Shown in pieces: positions 1 to 8,223 of a stretch of DNA of 64,000 bases. Every line of letters starts with the position of its first letter. Within the stretch, counting starts at the first letter, position 1. The translations under genes and the position numbers were made by a program. The stretch is from Lysobacter antibioticus. Its GTDB lineage: Bacteria > Pseudomonadota > Gammaproteobacteria > Xanthomonadales > Xanthomonadaceae. Below the pieces are notes generated by a model, which was not told where the DNA came from, searched no databases, and saw only the letters and a list, made by a program, of their open reading frames with translations. The stretch is from NCBI RefSeq assembly GCF_001442535.1, contig NZ_CP013141.1:4455738-4519737 (forward strand), given 5' to 3'.

Positions 1-713
1 ACACCGCCGCCCACCGCGCCGCGCTCGACGCCGGCGGGGTCACCCTGGCCGTGCTCGGCACCGGTCCCGACATCGCTTATCCGCGCAACAACGCCGACCT
101 GCACGCGCGCATCGCCGCCGAAGGCGCGCTGATCAGCGAGCACCTGCCGGGCACCCAGGCCAAGCCCGAGCACTTCCCGAGCCGCAACCGCATCCTCGCC
201 GGGCTCAGCCTCGGCACCCTGGTGATCGAGGCGGCCGAACGCTCCGGCGCCCTGATCACCGCGCGCCTGGCCAGCGAATGCGGGCGCGACGTGTTCGCCG
301 TGCCCGGCTCGATCCACAACCCGCTCGCCCGCGGCTGCCATCGCCTGATCCGCGAGGGCGCCGGTCTGGTCGAGAGCGCGGGCGAAGTCGCCGCCGCCCT
401 GGCCCCGCTCGCGGCCGAGCTGGCCGACGACTTGCGCCGTCGCCTGGGCATCCCCATCTCTGCCAGCCACGCGGCCGTCATGGAGGGCGATCACGATGGC
501 GACGACCCGGCTCACGGAGTTAACGACCGCCCGGATTTCGCAGATCCCGACTACCAGTCCTTGTGGGACGCCCTGGGCCACGACCCCACCGGTATGGATC
601 AACTCGTCGAACGGACTGGATTGACGACCGCGGAACTGTCCTCCATGCTGCTGGTCATGGAGCTTGAGGGTCGCGTCGCGGCGCAGCACGGCCGTTATTT
701 CCGCAACCGCTGA
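1..713 (+). CDS. dprA: DNA processing protein DprA, C-terminal part (5' end outside window)
   Basis: DprA loads RecA on incoming single-stranded DNA during natural transformation. The frame is open from base 3, giving 236 visible residues with no start inside the window. The Rossmann-like DprA core is clear: VLGTGPDIAYPRNNADLH, then FPSRNRILAGLS, the VIEAAERSGALITA segment and FAVPGS, all typical of the family's nucleotide-like fold and ssDNA-binding face. The last 60 residues (LWDALGHDPTGMDQLVERTG onward) form the usual winged-helix DprA C-terminal domain. It is followed by smg and topA, the common gammaproteobacterial order. Identity is near certain; only the truncation is unresolved. Confidence 0.95.
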   Translation, partial: TAAHRAALDAGGVTLAVLGTGPDIAYPRNNADLHARIAAEGALISEHLPGTQAKPEHFPSRNRILAGLSLGTLVIEAAERSGALITARLASECGRDVFAVPGSIHNPLARGCHRLIREGAGLVESAGEVAAALAPLAAELADDLRRRLGIPISASHAAVMEGDHDGDDPAHGVNDRPDFADPDYQSLWDALGHDPTGMDQLVERTGLTTAELSSMLLVMELEGRVAAQHGRYFRNR

Positions 714-814
714 ACCACGCCATCGCCGAGCGGTCCGACTGAGGGAAGTCGGCCGCCCCGCGGTCAATCAGCAACTCCTACTCACCGCGCCGCATGCGGC
801 GCAGGCCGAGGGAA

Positions 815-1303
815 ATGAAAGAGAGCATCCTGGACGTCCTGCTGTACCTTTTCGAGCATTACTTCACCGACGATGCGGACCTTGTCCGCGACCGCGATTC
901 GCTCCGCAGCGGCCCTTTGTTCGACGAATTGGGCCAGGCCGGGTTCAGCCCCGCCGAGATCAACAAAGCCTTCGAGTGGCTCGATGCGCTGGCCTTGCAG
1001 CGGCCGGCCGTCAGCCCGCCGCGCACGGGCGGTCCGACCCGGGTCTATTTCGGCCCCGAACTCGACAAGCTCGACGTCGAATGCCGCGGCTTCCTGCTGT
1101 TCCTGGAGCAGCACGGCATCCTCGACGCCGGCCAGCGCGAGCTCGTGCTCGACCGGGCCATGGCGCTGGACCAGGACGAACTCGACCTCGACGACCTGAA
1201 ATGGGTCGTGCTGATGGTCCTGTTCAACCAGCCCGGCTCCGAGGCGGCCTACGCCTGGATGGAAACCCAGATGTTCGCCGACGAACCCGAGCCGGTGCAC
1301 TGA
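815..1303 (+). CDS. smg: Smg family protein (DUF494)
   Basis: A 162-residue acidic cytoplasmic protein, full length for the Smg family. It begins [17 protein letters not shown], the family hallmark, and ends in the conserved [15 protein letters not shown] stretch. The ATG at 815 is preferred over the in-frame ATG at 794 because it gives the family's standard N-terminus and has a GAGGGA ribosome site just before it. Smg sits between dprA and topA in many Gammaproteobacteria. Its molecular role is not firmly established; a structure-based link to DNA handling is only suggested by this conserved neighbourhood. Confidence 0.93.
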   Translation: MKESILDVLLYLFEHYFTDDADLVRDRDSLRSGPLFDELGQAGFSPAEINKAFEWLDALALQRPAVSPPRTGGPTRVYFGPELDKLDVECRGFLLFLEQHGILDAGQRELVLDRAMALDQDELDLDDLKWVVLMVLFNQPGSEAAYAWMETQMFADEPEPVH

Positions 1304-1564
1304 CGCCGGCCTCGCGTCGCCGCGCCGGCGACGCCCCCAAAGCCGCGGCCCTGCTGCGGCGCGAGCCGGCATCGCCGCTCGCGGCACCCCATCGCCATTA
1401 CCGATCGCCGGGCCGATGAGCCGGCCGGCATGCTAGTTTCTTGCGTCCACCGCGCGCCTGGGGCGGCCGCGGGGGCATAGCCATGTCCGGCGACGGCACC
1501 CTTGCGGGGCCCGACTGCGCCGGCGGCTCACTCACAAGGACGATCGCGAGATCAGGGGGACAGC

Positions 1565-2332
1565 ATGACCAATTGGTATTACCACGACGCAGCCCAGGGC
1601 CGAGTCGGTCCGATCGACGCCGACGCCGTGCGCGGCCACTACCGCGAGGGCCGCATCCACCGCGACACCTTGCTGTGGCGCGAAGGCCTGCGCGAATGGC
1701 AGCCGCTCGAGCGCCTGTCGAGCGAACTCGGCCTGGACGAAGACTTGCTGTCGTCGGCGCCGCGGCCGGTAGCGCCGCCGCCGTTGCCGCCGCAGACCCC
1801 GACCGCGTCGGGTCCGCCGCCCTACTCGACGCGGTCGGCGCACTCGGCCAACCCGGCCGATGCCGCCGCCGCGCACTTCAACCAACGCCAGGCGCCGCCG
1901 CCGCGGCGCGGCCTGTCGGGCTGCGCGATCGTCGCGATCGTGCTGGCCGTGCTCGCGATCCCGATGGTCGGCATCCTCGCCGCGATCGCCTTGCCGGCGT
2001 ATCAGGACTACACGGTGCGGGCCAAGGTCACCGAAGCCATCAACGGCTCGGGCCAGTACAAGCTCCAGGTCGCCGAGTACGTGGCCGCCAACGAGGAATG
2101 CCCCGGCAACGACAGCAAGGGCTTCCAACCCGCGGCCGCCTACGCCGGCCCGCGCGTGGCTTCGGTCAAGTTCGGCGAACTCGAAGGCTGCGGCATCGAA
2201 ATCGAGCTGCGCGGCATCGGCAGCAAGGCCGACGGCCAGAAAATCTGGCTGGAACTCGACCCCTCCAGCGGCGAGTGGACCTGCAGCTCGGAGATCGAAG
2301 ACCGCCTGCTGCCGCAGAGCTGCCGCGGCTGA
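1565..2332 (+). CDS. GYF_2 (DUF4339) protein fused to an internal pilin-like segment
   Basis: A 255-residue protein in three parts. Residues 1-50 are a GYF_2/DUF4339 domain (WYYHDAAQGRVGP, then TLLWREGLREWQPL). Residues about 60-115 are a Pro/Ala-rich linker. Residues about 118-255 start with a hydrophobic helix ending GILAAIALPAYQDYTVRAK, which is the type IV pilin N-terminal helix signature, followed by a small cysteine-containing globular part. The prepilin peptidase site (Gly before Phe/Met) and the conserved Glu5 are absent, so it should stay as a single-span membrane protein with a cytoplasmic GYF_2 domain instead of being assembled into a pilus. The ATG at 1565 has a strong CAGGGGGA site. 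The next gene also begins with GYF_2. Confidence 0.85.
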   Translation: MTNWYYHDAAQGRVGPIDADAVRGHYREGRIHRDTLLWREGLREWQPLERLSSELGLDEDLLSSAPRPVAPPPLPPQTPTASGPPPYSTRSAHSANPADAAAAHFNQRQAPPPRRGLSGCAIVAIVLAVLAIPMVGILAAIALPAYQDYTVRAKVTEAINGSGQYKLQVAEYVAANEECPGNDSKGFQPAAAYAGPRVASVKFGELEGCGIEIELRGIGSKADGQKIWLELDPSSGEWTCSSEIEDRLLPQSCRG

Positions 2333-2411
2333 AGCACCCGGGCGGCGATGCCGGCATCGCCGCCCGACCGCCCTGTAGAACCGACGCACCGAGACAGGAC
2401 AGAGATTCGCG

Positions 2412-3422
2412 ATGAGCCAGTGGTACTACAGCGACAACGAGCGCAATCGGCACGGGCCGCTCGACGGTGCCGACATGGCCGCGCGCCACCGCAGCGGCGA
2501 GCTGGGCCCCGACACCCTGGTCTGGCGCGACGGCCTGACGCACTGGCGTCCCTGGCGCGAACTCGCCTCTGAGCTGGTCGCCGAGCCCGGCTTCGCAGCC
2601 GAGCCGGAGCGTCCGCAGCAAGCCCAGCCCGGCGCAGCGGCGGCTTCGGCCGACCGTCAAGCCGACCCTGCCCACGCCGCGGCCAGCGTGACCGTCGCGA
2701 CCGCGCCTGCCGCACAGGTCTACGACGGCAGCAGCGCAACGGCCGAATCCGATTCGCCCTATGCCGCGCCGCGCGCCGGTGTCGCCGACGACACCACCGT
2801 CGTCTACGGCTTTGAGGTCGTCCATGTCGGCTTCTGGAAGCGCCTGGCCGCCTACATGATCGACTCGCTGCTGGTCGGCATCGCCTACTACGCCGTCAGC
2901 ATGGTCCTGACCGTCGGCCTGATCGGCTTCGGCATGTCCTCGGCCTCGGGACTGTCCTCGGCGACCTGGCTGGAGAACCCCGGCGTCGCCATCGCCGTGC
3001 TGATGGGCGTGGTCTACACCTGCATCGGCCTGATCAGCGCGGCCTATTACGTCGGCTTCGAGTCCTCGTCGATGCAGGCCACGCTCGGCAAGCTCGCGGT
3101 CGGGATCAAGGTCGTCGACGCCGACGGCCGCCGCCTGACCCGGATGCGCGCGCTCGGCCGCTGGGCCTCGAGCCTGCTGTCCTACCTGAGCCTGTGCGTC
3201 GGCTTCCTGATGATCGCCTTCACCGACCGCAAGCGCGGCCTGCACGACATCCTGGCCAAGACCCAGGTGGTCGACCGCTGGGCCTACACCGGGCGTCCGG
3301 AGATGCAGCGCCGCGATCTGGGGCCGGTGGCGATCGTGGTGCTCGTACTGGGCGGCCTGCTATGGCTACTCTATGTCGGCGTCGTGCTCGCGATGGCGTT
3401 GCTACCGATGTTCGGGAACTGA
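2412..3422 (+). CDS. GYF_2 (DUF4339) and RDD domain membrane protein
   Basis: A 336-residue protein with an N-terminal GYF_2 domain (residues 1-50; WYYSDNERNRHGP, TLVWRDGLTHWRPW), an Ala-rich linker to about residue 125, and an RDD domain from about 140 to 300 (GFWKRLAAYMIDSLLVG, then QATLGKLAVGIKVVD and FTDRKRGLHDILAKTQVV). Three or four membrane spans lie in the RDD region and one more at the C-terminus. RDD proteins are poorly characterised; some are implicated in ion/proton antiport. It lies 79 bp after the GYF_2-pilin gene, and the shared N-terminal domain suggests both bind the same kind of proline-rich partner, though no partner is visible here. Confidence 0.88.
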   Translation: MSQWYYSDNERNRHGPLDGADMAARHRSGELGPDTLVWRDGLTHWRPWRELASELVAEPGFAAEPERPQQAQPGAAAASADRQADPAHAAASVTVATAPAAQVYDGSSATAESDSPYAAPRAGVADDTTVVYGFEVVHVGFWKRLAAYMIDSLLVGIAYYAVSMVLTVGLIGFGMSSASGLSSATWLENPGVAIAVLMGVVYTCIGLISAAYYVGFESSSMQATLGKLAVGIKVVDADGRRLTRMRALGRWASSLLSYLSLCVGFLMIAFTDRKRGLHDILAKTQVVDRWAYTGRPEMQRRDLGPVAIVVLVLGGLLWLLYVGVVLAMALLPMFGN

Positions 3423-3484
3423 GCCGCAACGCTCTGTAAGCTGAACAGGCTGCAAGCCATCACGCCCTCTTCAAGTGTTTCAGT

Positions 3485-3498
3485 GCCAATTTATTGGC
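3485..3498. promoter_or_regulatory. Palindrome GCCAAT-TT-ATTGGC upstream of a TTGACA box
   Basis: A perfect 6-bp inverted repeat with a 2-bp centre, AT-rich against a GC-rich background, located about 18 bp before a TTGACA hexamer (3517-3522). No convincing -10 box is seen at 17 bp. It could be an operator for the transcript entering topA; the cognate regulator is unknown. Confidence 0.35.
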
Positions 3499-3565
3499 GT
3501 TTCCGGCAGGCCGCGCTTGACAGCTGCGGCCGGCTCATGATTCCACTAGAAAAAGGAAACCTGAA

Positions 3566-3600
3566 CGCCCGCAGCCGAACGCTGCGGGCGTCGCCTTCTT
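3566..3600 (+). terminator. Hairpin ahead of topA, intrinsic terminator or leader attenuator
   Basis: CGCCCGCAGC and GCTGCGGGCG form a perfect 10-bp stem with a CGAAC loop, followed by TCGCCTTCTT. It lies 60 bp upstream of the topA ATG and 145 bp after the GYF_2-RDD gene. It could end the upstream transcript or act as an attenuator in the topA leader if the TTGACA at 3517 is used. Confidence 0.6.
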
Positions 3601-3661
3601 AACCCCTGCCTCACGAGGCACCGCTGCCGTGCAGCGCCCGCACCGGGCCTGCGGAGTACCC

Positions 3662-6190
3662 ATGGCCAAGAACCTCCTCATCGTCGAGTCGCCCGCCAAG
3701 GCCAAGACGATCAACAAGTACCTCGGCAAGGACTTCATCGTCCTGGCCTCCTACGGCCATGTCCGCGACCTGGTGCCCAAAGAGGGTGCGGTCGATCCCG
3801 ACAATCACTTCGCGATGGACTACGCCGTCATCGAGAAGAACGAAAAACACGTAGACGCGATCGCCAAGGCCGCCAAGAGCGCCGACAACCTGTTCCTGGC
3901 GACCGACCCGGACCGCGAGGGCGAAGCGATCAGTTGGCACATCGGCGAGATCCTGCGCGAGCGCGGCCTGCTCGAAGGCAAGCCGCTGCAACGCGTGGTG
4001 TTCACCGAAATCACGCCGCGCGCGATCAAGGAGGCCATGAGCCATCCGCGCGCCATCGCCAGCGACCTGGTCGATGCGCAGCAGGCGCGCCGCGCGCTCG
4101 ACTACCTGGTCGGCTTCAACCTCTCGCCGGTGCTGTGGCGCAAGGTCCAGCGCGGCCTGTCCGCCGGCCGCGTGCAGTCGCCGGCGCTGCGCATGATCGT
4201 CGAGCGCGAGGAAGAGATCGAAGCCTTCGTCGCCCGCGAGTACTGGAGCATCGAGGCCGAGTGCGCGCACCCGACCCAGGCCTTCACCGCCAAGCTCACC
4301 AAGCTCGACGGCAAGAAGTTCGAGCAGTTCACCATCACCGAGGGCGACACCGCCGAGGCCGCGCGCAAGCGCCTGGTCGCGGCCGCCAACGGCGCGCTGC
4401 ACGTCACCGACGTCACCAGCAAGGAACGCAAGCGCCGCCCGGCCGCGCCGTTCACCACCTCGACCCTGCAGCAGGAAGCCTCGCGCAAGCTCGGCTTCAC
4501 CACCTCGCGCACCATGCGCGTGGCGCAGAAGCTGTACGAGGGCATGGCGCTCGGCGACGAGGGCACGGTCGGCCTGATCAGCTACATGCGTACCGACTCG
4601 GTCAGCCTGTCACAGGAAGCCGTCGCCGAGATCCGCGACGTGATCGCCCGCGACTTCGGCACCAAGGCCCTGCCGGACAAGCCGAACACCTACCAGACCA
4701 AGTCCAAGAACGCGCAGGAAGCGCACGAAGCGATCCGCCCGACCTCGGCATTGCGCACGCCCTCGCAGGTGTCGCGCTTCCTCGACGACGACGGCCGCCG
4801 CTTGTACGAACTGATCTGGAAGCGCGCCGTCGCCTCGCAGATGGTGCCGGCCACGCTCAACACGGTCAGCGTCGATCTCGCCGCCGGCTCCGAGCACAGC
4901 TTCCGCGCCTCCGGCACCACCGTGATCGATCCGGGCTTCCTCGCCGTGTACGAGGAAGGCAAGGACGCCAAGGCCGCCGAGGACGAGGACGAAGGCCGCA
5001 AGCTGCCGTTGATGAAGACCGGCGACCGCATTCCGCTCGACCGCATCCACGCCGACCAGCATTTCACCGAGCCGCCGCCGCGCTTCTCGGAAGCCTCGCT
5101 GGTCAAGACGCTCGAGGAATACGGCATCGGCCGTCCCTCGACCTACGCCTCGATCATCCAGACCCTGCTGTTCCGCAAGTACGTCGAACTCGACAGCCGC
5201 CGCTTCCGTCCGACCGACGTCGGCCGCGCGGTGTCGAAGTTCCTGTCCGGCCATTTCACCCGCTACGTCGACTACGACTTCACCGCCAAGCTCGAGGACG
5301 AGCTCGATGCGGTGTCGCGCGGCGAGGAAGAGTGGGTGCCGTTGATGGAGCGGTTCTGGGGACCGTTCAAGCAACTGGTCGAAGAGAAGAAGGAATCGGT
5401 CGACCGCAGCGAAGCCACCGGCGCGCGCGAGCTCGGCACCGACCCCAAGAGCGGCAAGCCGGTCAGCGTGCGTCTGGGCCGCTACGGGCCGTACGCGCAG
5501 ATCGGCACCGCCGAGGACGAGGACAAGCCGACCTTCGCGTCCTTGCGCCCCGGCCAGAGCATGCACACGATCTCGCTGGAGGAATCGCTGGAGCTGTTCA
5601 AGCTGCCGCGCAAGCTCGGCCTGGACAAGGACGAGGAAGTCAGCGTCGGCGTCGGCCGCTTCGGCCCCTTCGCCAAGCGCGGCAGCGTGTACGCCTCGCT
5701 GAAGAAGGAAGACGATCCCTACACGATCGACCTGGCGCGCGCGGTGTTCCTGATCGAAGAGAAGGAAGAGATCGCCCGCAACCGCATCATCAAGGAGTTC
5801 GAGGGTAGCGACATCCAGGTCCTCAACGGCCGCTTCGGCCCCTACATCAGCGACGGCAAGCTCAACGGCCGCATTCCCAAGGATCGCGAGCCGGCCTCGC
5901 TGACCCTGGAAGAAGTGGTCAAGCTGATGGAAGAAACCGGCAAGCCGATGCGCGGCCGCTTCGGCAAGAAGGGCGCGGCGAAGAAGGAACCGGCCAAGAA
6001 GGCGGCCAAGAAGACCGCCGCGGCCAAGAAAACGCCAGCCGAAAAAGCGCCGGCCGAGAAAGCCGTGAAGAAGGCCGCGACCAAGAAAGCGCCGGCCAAG
6101 AAAGCGGCGAAGAAAACCGTCAAGAAGGTCGCCAAGAAAACCGCGACCAAAAAGGCGGCGAAGAAAGTCGTGAAGAAAGCGGTCGCCTGA
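3662..6190 (+). CDS. topA: DNA topoisomerase I
   Basis: An 842-residue type IA topoisomerase that relaxes negative supercoils. The Toprim domain is at the N-terminus (LLIVESPAKAKT with Glu9; LATDPDREGE with Asp82, Asp84, Glu86). The catalytic tyrosine is Tyr308 in LISYMRTDSVSLS. After the four-domain core (to about residue 590) come Toprim_Crpt-type repeats (LGRYGPYAQIG, VGRFGPFAKRG, NGRFGPYISDG) and, unlike E. coli TopA, no Cys4 zinc ribbons. The last 75 residues are an Ala/Lys-rich tail (KKAAKK-type), which probably binds DNA non-specifically. The ATG at 3662 gives the standard MAKNLLIVES start. An exact inverted repeat spans the stop codon. Confidence 0.98.
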   Translation: MAKNLLIVESPAKAKTINKYLGKDFIVLASYGHVRDLVPKEGAVDPDNHFAMDYAVIEKNEKHVDAIAKAAKSADNLFLATDPDREGEAISWHIGEILRERGLLEGKPLQRVVFTEITPRAIKEAMSHPRAIASDLVDAQQARRALDYLVGFNLSPVLWRKVQRGLSAGRVQSPALRMIVEREEEIEAFVAREYWSIEAECAHPTQAFTAKLTKLDGKKFEQFTITEGDTAEAARKRLVAAANGALHVTDVTSKERKRRPAAPFTTSTLQQEASRKLGFTTSRTMRVAQKLYEGMALGDEGTVGLISYMRTDSVSLSQEAVAEIRDVIARDFGTKALPDKPNTYQTKSKNAQEAHEAIRPTSALRTPSQVSRFLDDDGRRLYELIWKRAVASQMVPATLNTVSVDLAAGSEHSFRASGTTVIDPGFLAVYEEGKDAKAAEDEDEGRKLPLMKTGDRIPLDRIHADQHFTEPPPRFSEASLVKTLEEYGIGRPSTYASIIQTLLFRKYVELDSRRFRPTDVGRAVSKFLSGHFTRYVDYDFTAKLEDELDAVSRGEEEWVPLMERFWGPFKQLVEEKKESVDRSEATGARELGTDPKSGKPVSVRLGRYGPYAQIGTAEDEDKPTFASLRPGQSMHTISLEESLELFKLPRKLGLDKDEEVSVGVGRFGPFAKRGSVYASLKKEDDPYTIDLARAVFLIEEKEEIARNRIIKEFEGSDIQVLNGRFGPYISDGKLNGRIPKDREPASLTLEEVVKLMEETGKPMRGRFGKKGAAKKEPAKKAAKKTAAAKKTPAEKAPAEKAVKKAATKKAPAKKAAKKTVKKVAKKTATKKAAKKVVKKAVA

Positions 6191-6233
6191 GGCGACCGCA
6201 CGGCGTGACGGAAAGCTCGCTTTCGGGCTTTCC
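6181..6233 (+). terminator. Two hairpins at the topA 3' end
   Basis: GGTCGCC-TGA-GGCGACC (6181-6197) is a perfect 7-bp inverted repeat whose loop is the topA stop codon. A second hairpin, GGAAAGC with GCTTTCC (6210-6233), follows. Neither has a long T-tract, so termination efficiency is uncertain. Confidence 0.5.
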
Positions 6234-6405
6234 GTGGCTGTTCCATGCGCCGGCGTCTCCTCGCATGGCGACCGCACGCACAGATTCGCGCCGAGGCGCC
6301 GTCTAGGATCGTGCGCATTCAAGACGCGATCGAAATCGCGCTGATCGATGGACGACCGAAGTTGTTGGGGGGTGTCTTTCACCTATCCCGACGACAGGAG
6401 TCGCC

Positions 6406-7407
6406 ATGAACCGCATTGCCCGCACCTCTCTCCTCGTATCCGGCGCCGCCTTGTGCGCAGCGCTGTTGCCGGTGTCCGCCGTCCAGGCGCACGGCACCTT
6501 CGTCAATCCGCAAAGCCGGATCTACAAGTGCTATCTCGGCAATAAAGAGAACCCGGCCGACCCGGCCTGCCGCGCCGCCTGGGCGGTGGCCGGACCGCAG
6601 CTGTTCTACGACTGGAACGGCATCAACCAGGCCAACGCCAACAGCAACCACCAGGCGGTGGTGCCCAACGGCAAGCTGTGCAGCGGCGGCAACCCCACCT
6701 TCCGCGGCCTCGACGTGCTGCGCAGCGACTGGCAGGCCACCACGCTGCGTTCCGGCAGCAGCCACACCTTCACCTTCTATGCGACCGCGCCGCATGCGAC
6801 CAAGGAATGGACGTTCTACGTCACGCCGCAGGGCTGGAATCCCAGCACCGCACTGCAGTGGAGCAGCATGCAGCAGTTCTGCAAGAGCGCGAAGGTGCCG
6901 CTGTCGAGCGGCAACAACTACCACATCACCTGCACCCTGCCGAACCGCACCGGCCGCCACGTGATCTACAACACCTGGCAGCGCTCGGACTCGACCGAAG
7001 CCTTCTACACCTGCATGGACGTCAACTTCAGCAACGCCCTGGCCGAGCGCAACTCGGCCTGGCGAGACGCCGGCAACCTCAACGTCGCCAACGACTATCC
7101 GGTCGGCACCACGGTCACCTTGCGCGTGTTCAACGCCGACGGCTCCGACGCCGAGAAGGTCGAGACCGTGCTGCGCGCCGGCGAGACCTCGGTGATCGAC
7201 TGGCCGCGCCGAATCGGCGACGAAGTCAACGCGCGTTCGCGTTTCGCCCGCATCGGCGAGAAGCGCGGCGCCGAACCGATCCAGGCCAAGTCCGGCAGCG
7301 CCGGCAACCACGTCTGGCTGACCGGCAATCGCTCCTACGCCTTCGACGTGCGCTTGCCCGAGTCGGCCCAGCCCTACGCCGACGAACACGCCCACCACGG
7401 CCACTGA
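6406..7407 (+). CDS. Secreted AA10 lytic polysaccharide monooxygenase (GbpA-like)
   Basis: A 333-residue copper enzyme that oxidatively cleaves chitin or cellulose. Residues 1-28 are a Sec signal peptide ending AVQA; cleavage exposes His29 (HGTFVNPQSR), the N-terminal histidine of the copper brace. The second brace ligand is His130 in ATAPHATKEW. The catalytic domain runs to about residue 205, ending in the NTWQRSDSTEAFY motif. A GbpA-type second domain (VTLRVFNADGSDAEKVE) follows at about 225-320, but no carbohydrate-binding module is present. The C-terminus HAHHGH is histidine-rich and could bind metal. It stands alone between topA and tsaC with its own CAGGAG ribosome site. The role fits a chitin-degrading, fungus-lysing lifestyle. 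Confidence 0.93.
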   Translation: MNRIARTSLLVSGAALCAALLPVSAVQAHGTFVNPQSRIYKCYLGNKENPADPACRAAWAVAGPQLFYDWNGINQANANSNHQAVVPNGKLCSGGNPTFRGLDVLRSDWQATTLRSGSSHTFTFYATAPHATKEWTFYVTPQGWNPSTALQWSSMQQFCKSAKVPLSSGNNYHITCTLPNRTGRHVIYNTWQRSDSTEAFYTCMDVNFSNALAERNSAWRDAGNLNVANDYPVGTTVTLRVFNADGSDAEKVETVLRAGETSVIDWPRRIGDEVNARSRFARIGEKRGAEPIQAKSGSAGNHVWLTGNRSYAFDVRLPESAQPYADEHAHHGH

Positions 7408-7429
7408 TCCGTCCGCTTGAGCGGACGGA
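7408..7429 (+). terminator. Perfect 10-bp hairpin after the LPMO gene
   Basis: TCCGTCCGCT and AGCGGACGGA pair perfectly around a 2-nt loop directly behind the stop codon. No T-tract follows. The sequence AGCGGACGGAAGCT (7420-7433) recurs almost exactly at the right end of the inverted-repeat element near 24970, so this may be a fragment of that repeat family reused as a terminator. Confidence 0.55.
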
Positions 7430-7533
7430 AGCTCTGCGGTTGTAGTGGCTCCCGACGACGGCGAGGCCGCTCCGCCTGGAGCGGCCTCGTGCGCGCATGC
7501 GACACTCGCCGCCTGCGACCGTCCGGAGCCGTC

Positions 7534-8100
7534 ATGCCCGCCCCAGCCCTGTCCATCGCCGATGCCGCCGCCGCCCTCGCACGCGGCGGCGTCGTGGTGT
7601 ACCCGACCGAAGCGGTCTGGGGCCTCGGCTGCGATCCGCGCGACGAAGCCGCGGTGCATCGCCTGCTGACGATCAAACGGCGGCCGGTCGACAAAGGCGT
7701 GATCCTGATCGCCGCGTCGATCGCCCAACTCGATGCCTGGGTCGACTGGCAGGCCCTGCCGGCGCCGCGCCGCGAGGCCGTGCTCGCCAGCTGGCCGGGG
7801 CCGCATACCTGGGCGGTACCGGCCACCGCGGCGTTGCCGTCGTGGATCAGCGGCGCTCATCGCAGCGTCGCGGTGCGGGTGACCGCGCACCCGCAGGCGC
7901 GCGCCCTGTGCGAGGCCTTCGGCCACGCCCTGATCTCGACCAGCGCCAACCTCGCCGGCCTTCCGCCGGCGTTCCGCCGCGGCGAGCTCGACCCGGCCCT
8001 GCTCGCGCTCAGCGACGGCGTCTGCGAGGGCGAGACCGGCGGCCTGGCCGCGCCGACCGCGATCCGCGTGGCACTCAGCGGCGAGGTCGTGCGCGGCTGA
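7534..8100 (+). CDS. tsaC: Threonylcarbamoyl-AMP synthase (Sua5/YrdC/TsaC)
   Basis: A 188-residue single-domain YrdC-fold enzyme that makes threonylcarbamoyl-AMP from threonine, bicarbonate and ATP for the t6A37 tRNA modification. Family motifs are visible: GVVVYPTEAVWGLGCDP at the start, LLTIKRRPVDKGVILI, WPGPHTWAVPA and the SVAVRVTAHP and ALISTSANLAG stretches. The ATG at 7534 (MPAPALSIADAA) gives the standard short N-terminus; the longer frame upstream is Arg-rich and unlike the family. It commonly follows topA in this bacterial group. A 14-bp tandem duplication spans its stop codon. Confidence 0.95.
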   Translation: MPAPALSIADAAAALARGGVVVYPTEAVWGLGCDPRDEAAVHRLLTIKRRPVDKGVILIAASIAQLDAWVDWQALPAPRREAVLASWPGPHTWAVPATAALPSWISGAHRSVAVRVTAHPQARALCEAFGHALISTSANLAGLPPAFRRGELDPALLALSDGVCEGETGGLAAPTAIRVALSGEVVRG

Positions 8101-8115
8101 ACGTGCGCGGCTGAA
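8088..8115 (+). repeat. 14-bp tandem duplication across the tsaC stop codon
   Basis: CGTGCGCGGCTGAA occurs at 8088-8101 and again at 8102-8115. The first copy contains the in-frame TGA stop; the second lies in the intergenic space. Confidence 0.85.
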
Positions 8116-8223
8116 CCGGCACAGGTCCCGGTACTGAACGCCTCGCCATCGGGCACTCGCCGCACGGCGGTCCGGCAGCGGATTCGACTTTCCCGTAACG
8201 CATCGGAAGCGCAAGATGCGCGC

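Noticed and set aside
4610..6382. 590-codon minus-strand frame opposite topA
   Set aside because: A mirror of the Lys/Ala-rich topA 3' end; Phe/Leu/Arg low complexity, no ribosome site or family match.
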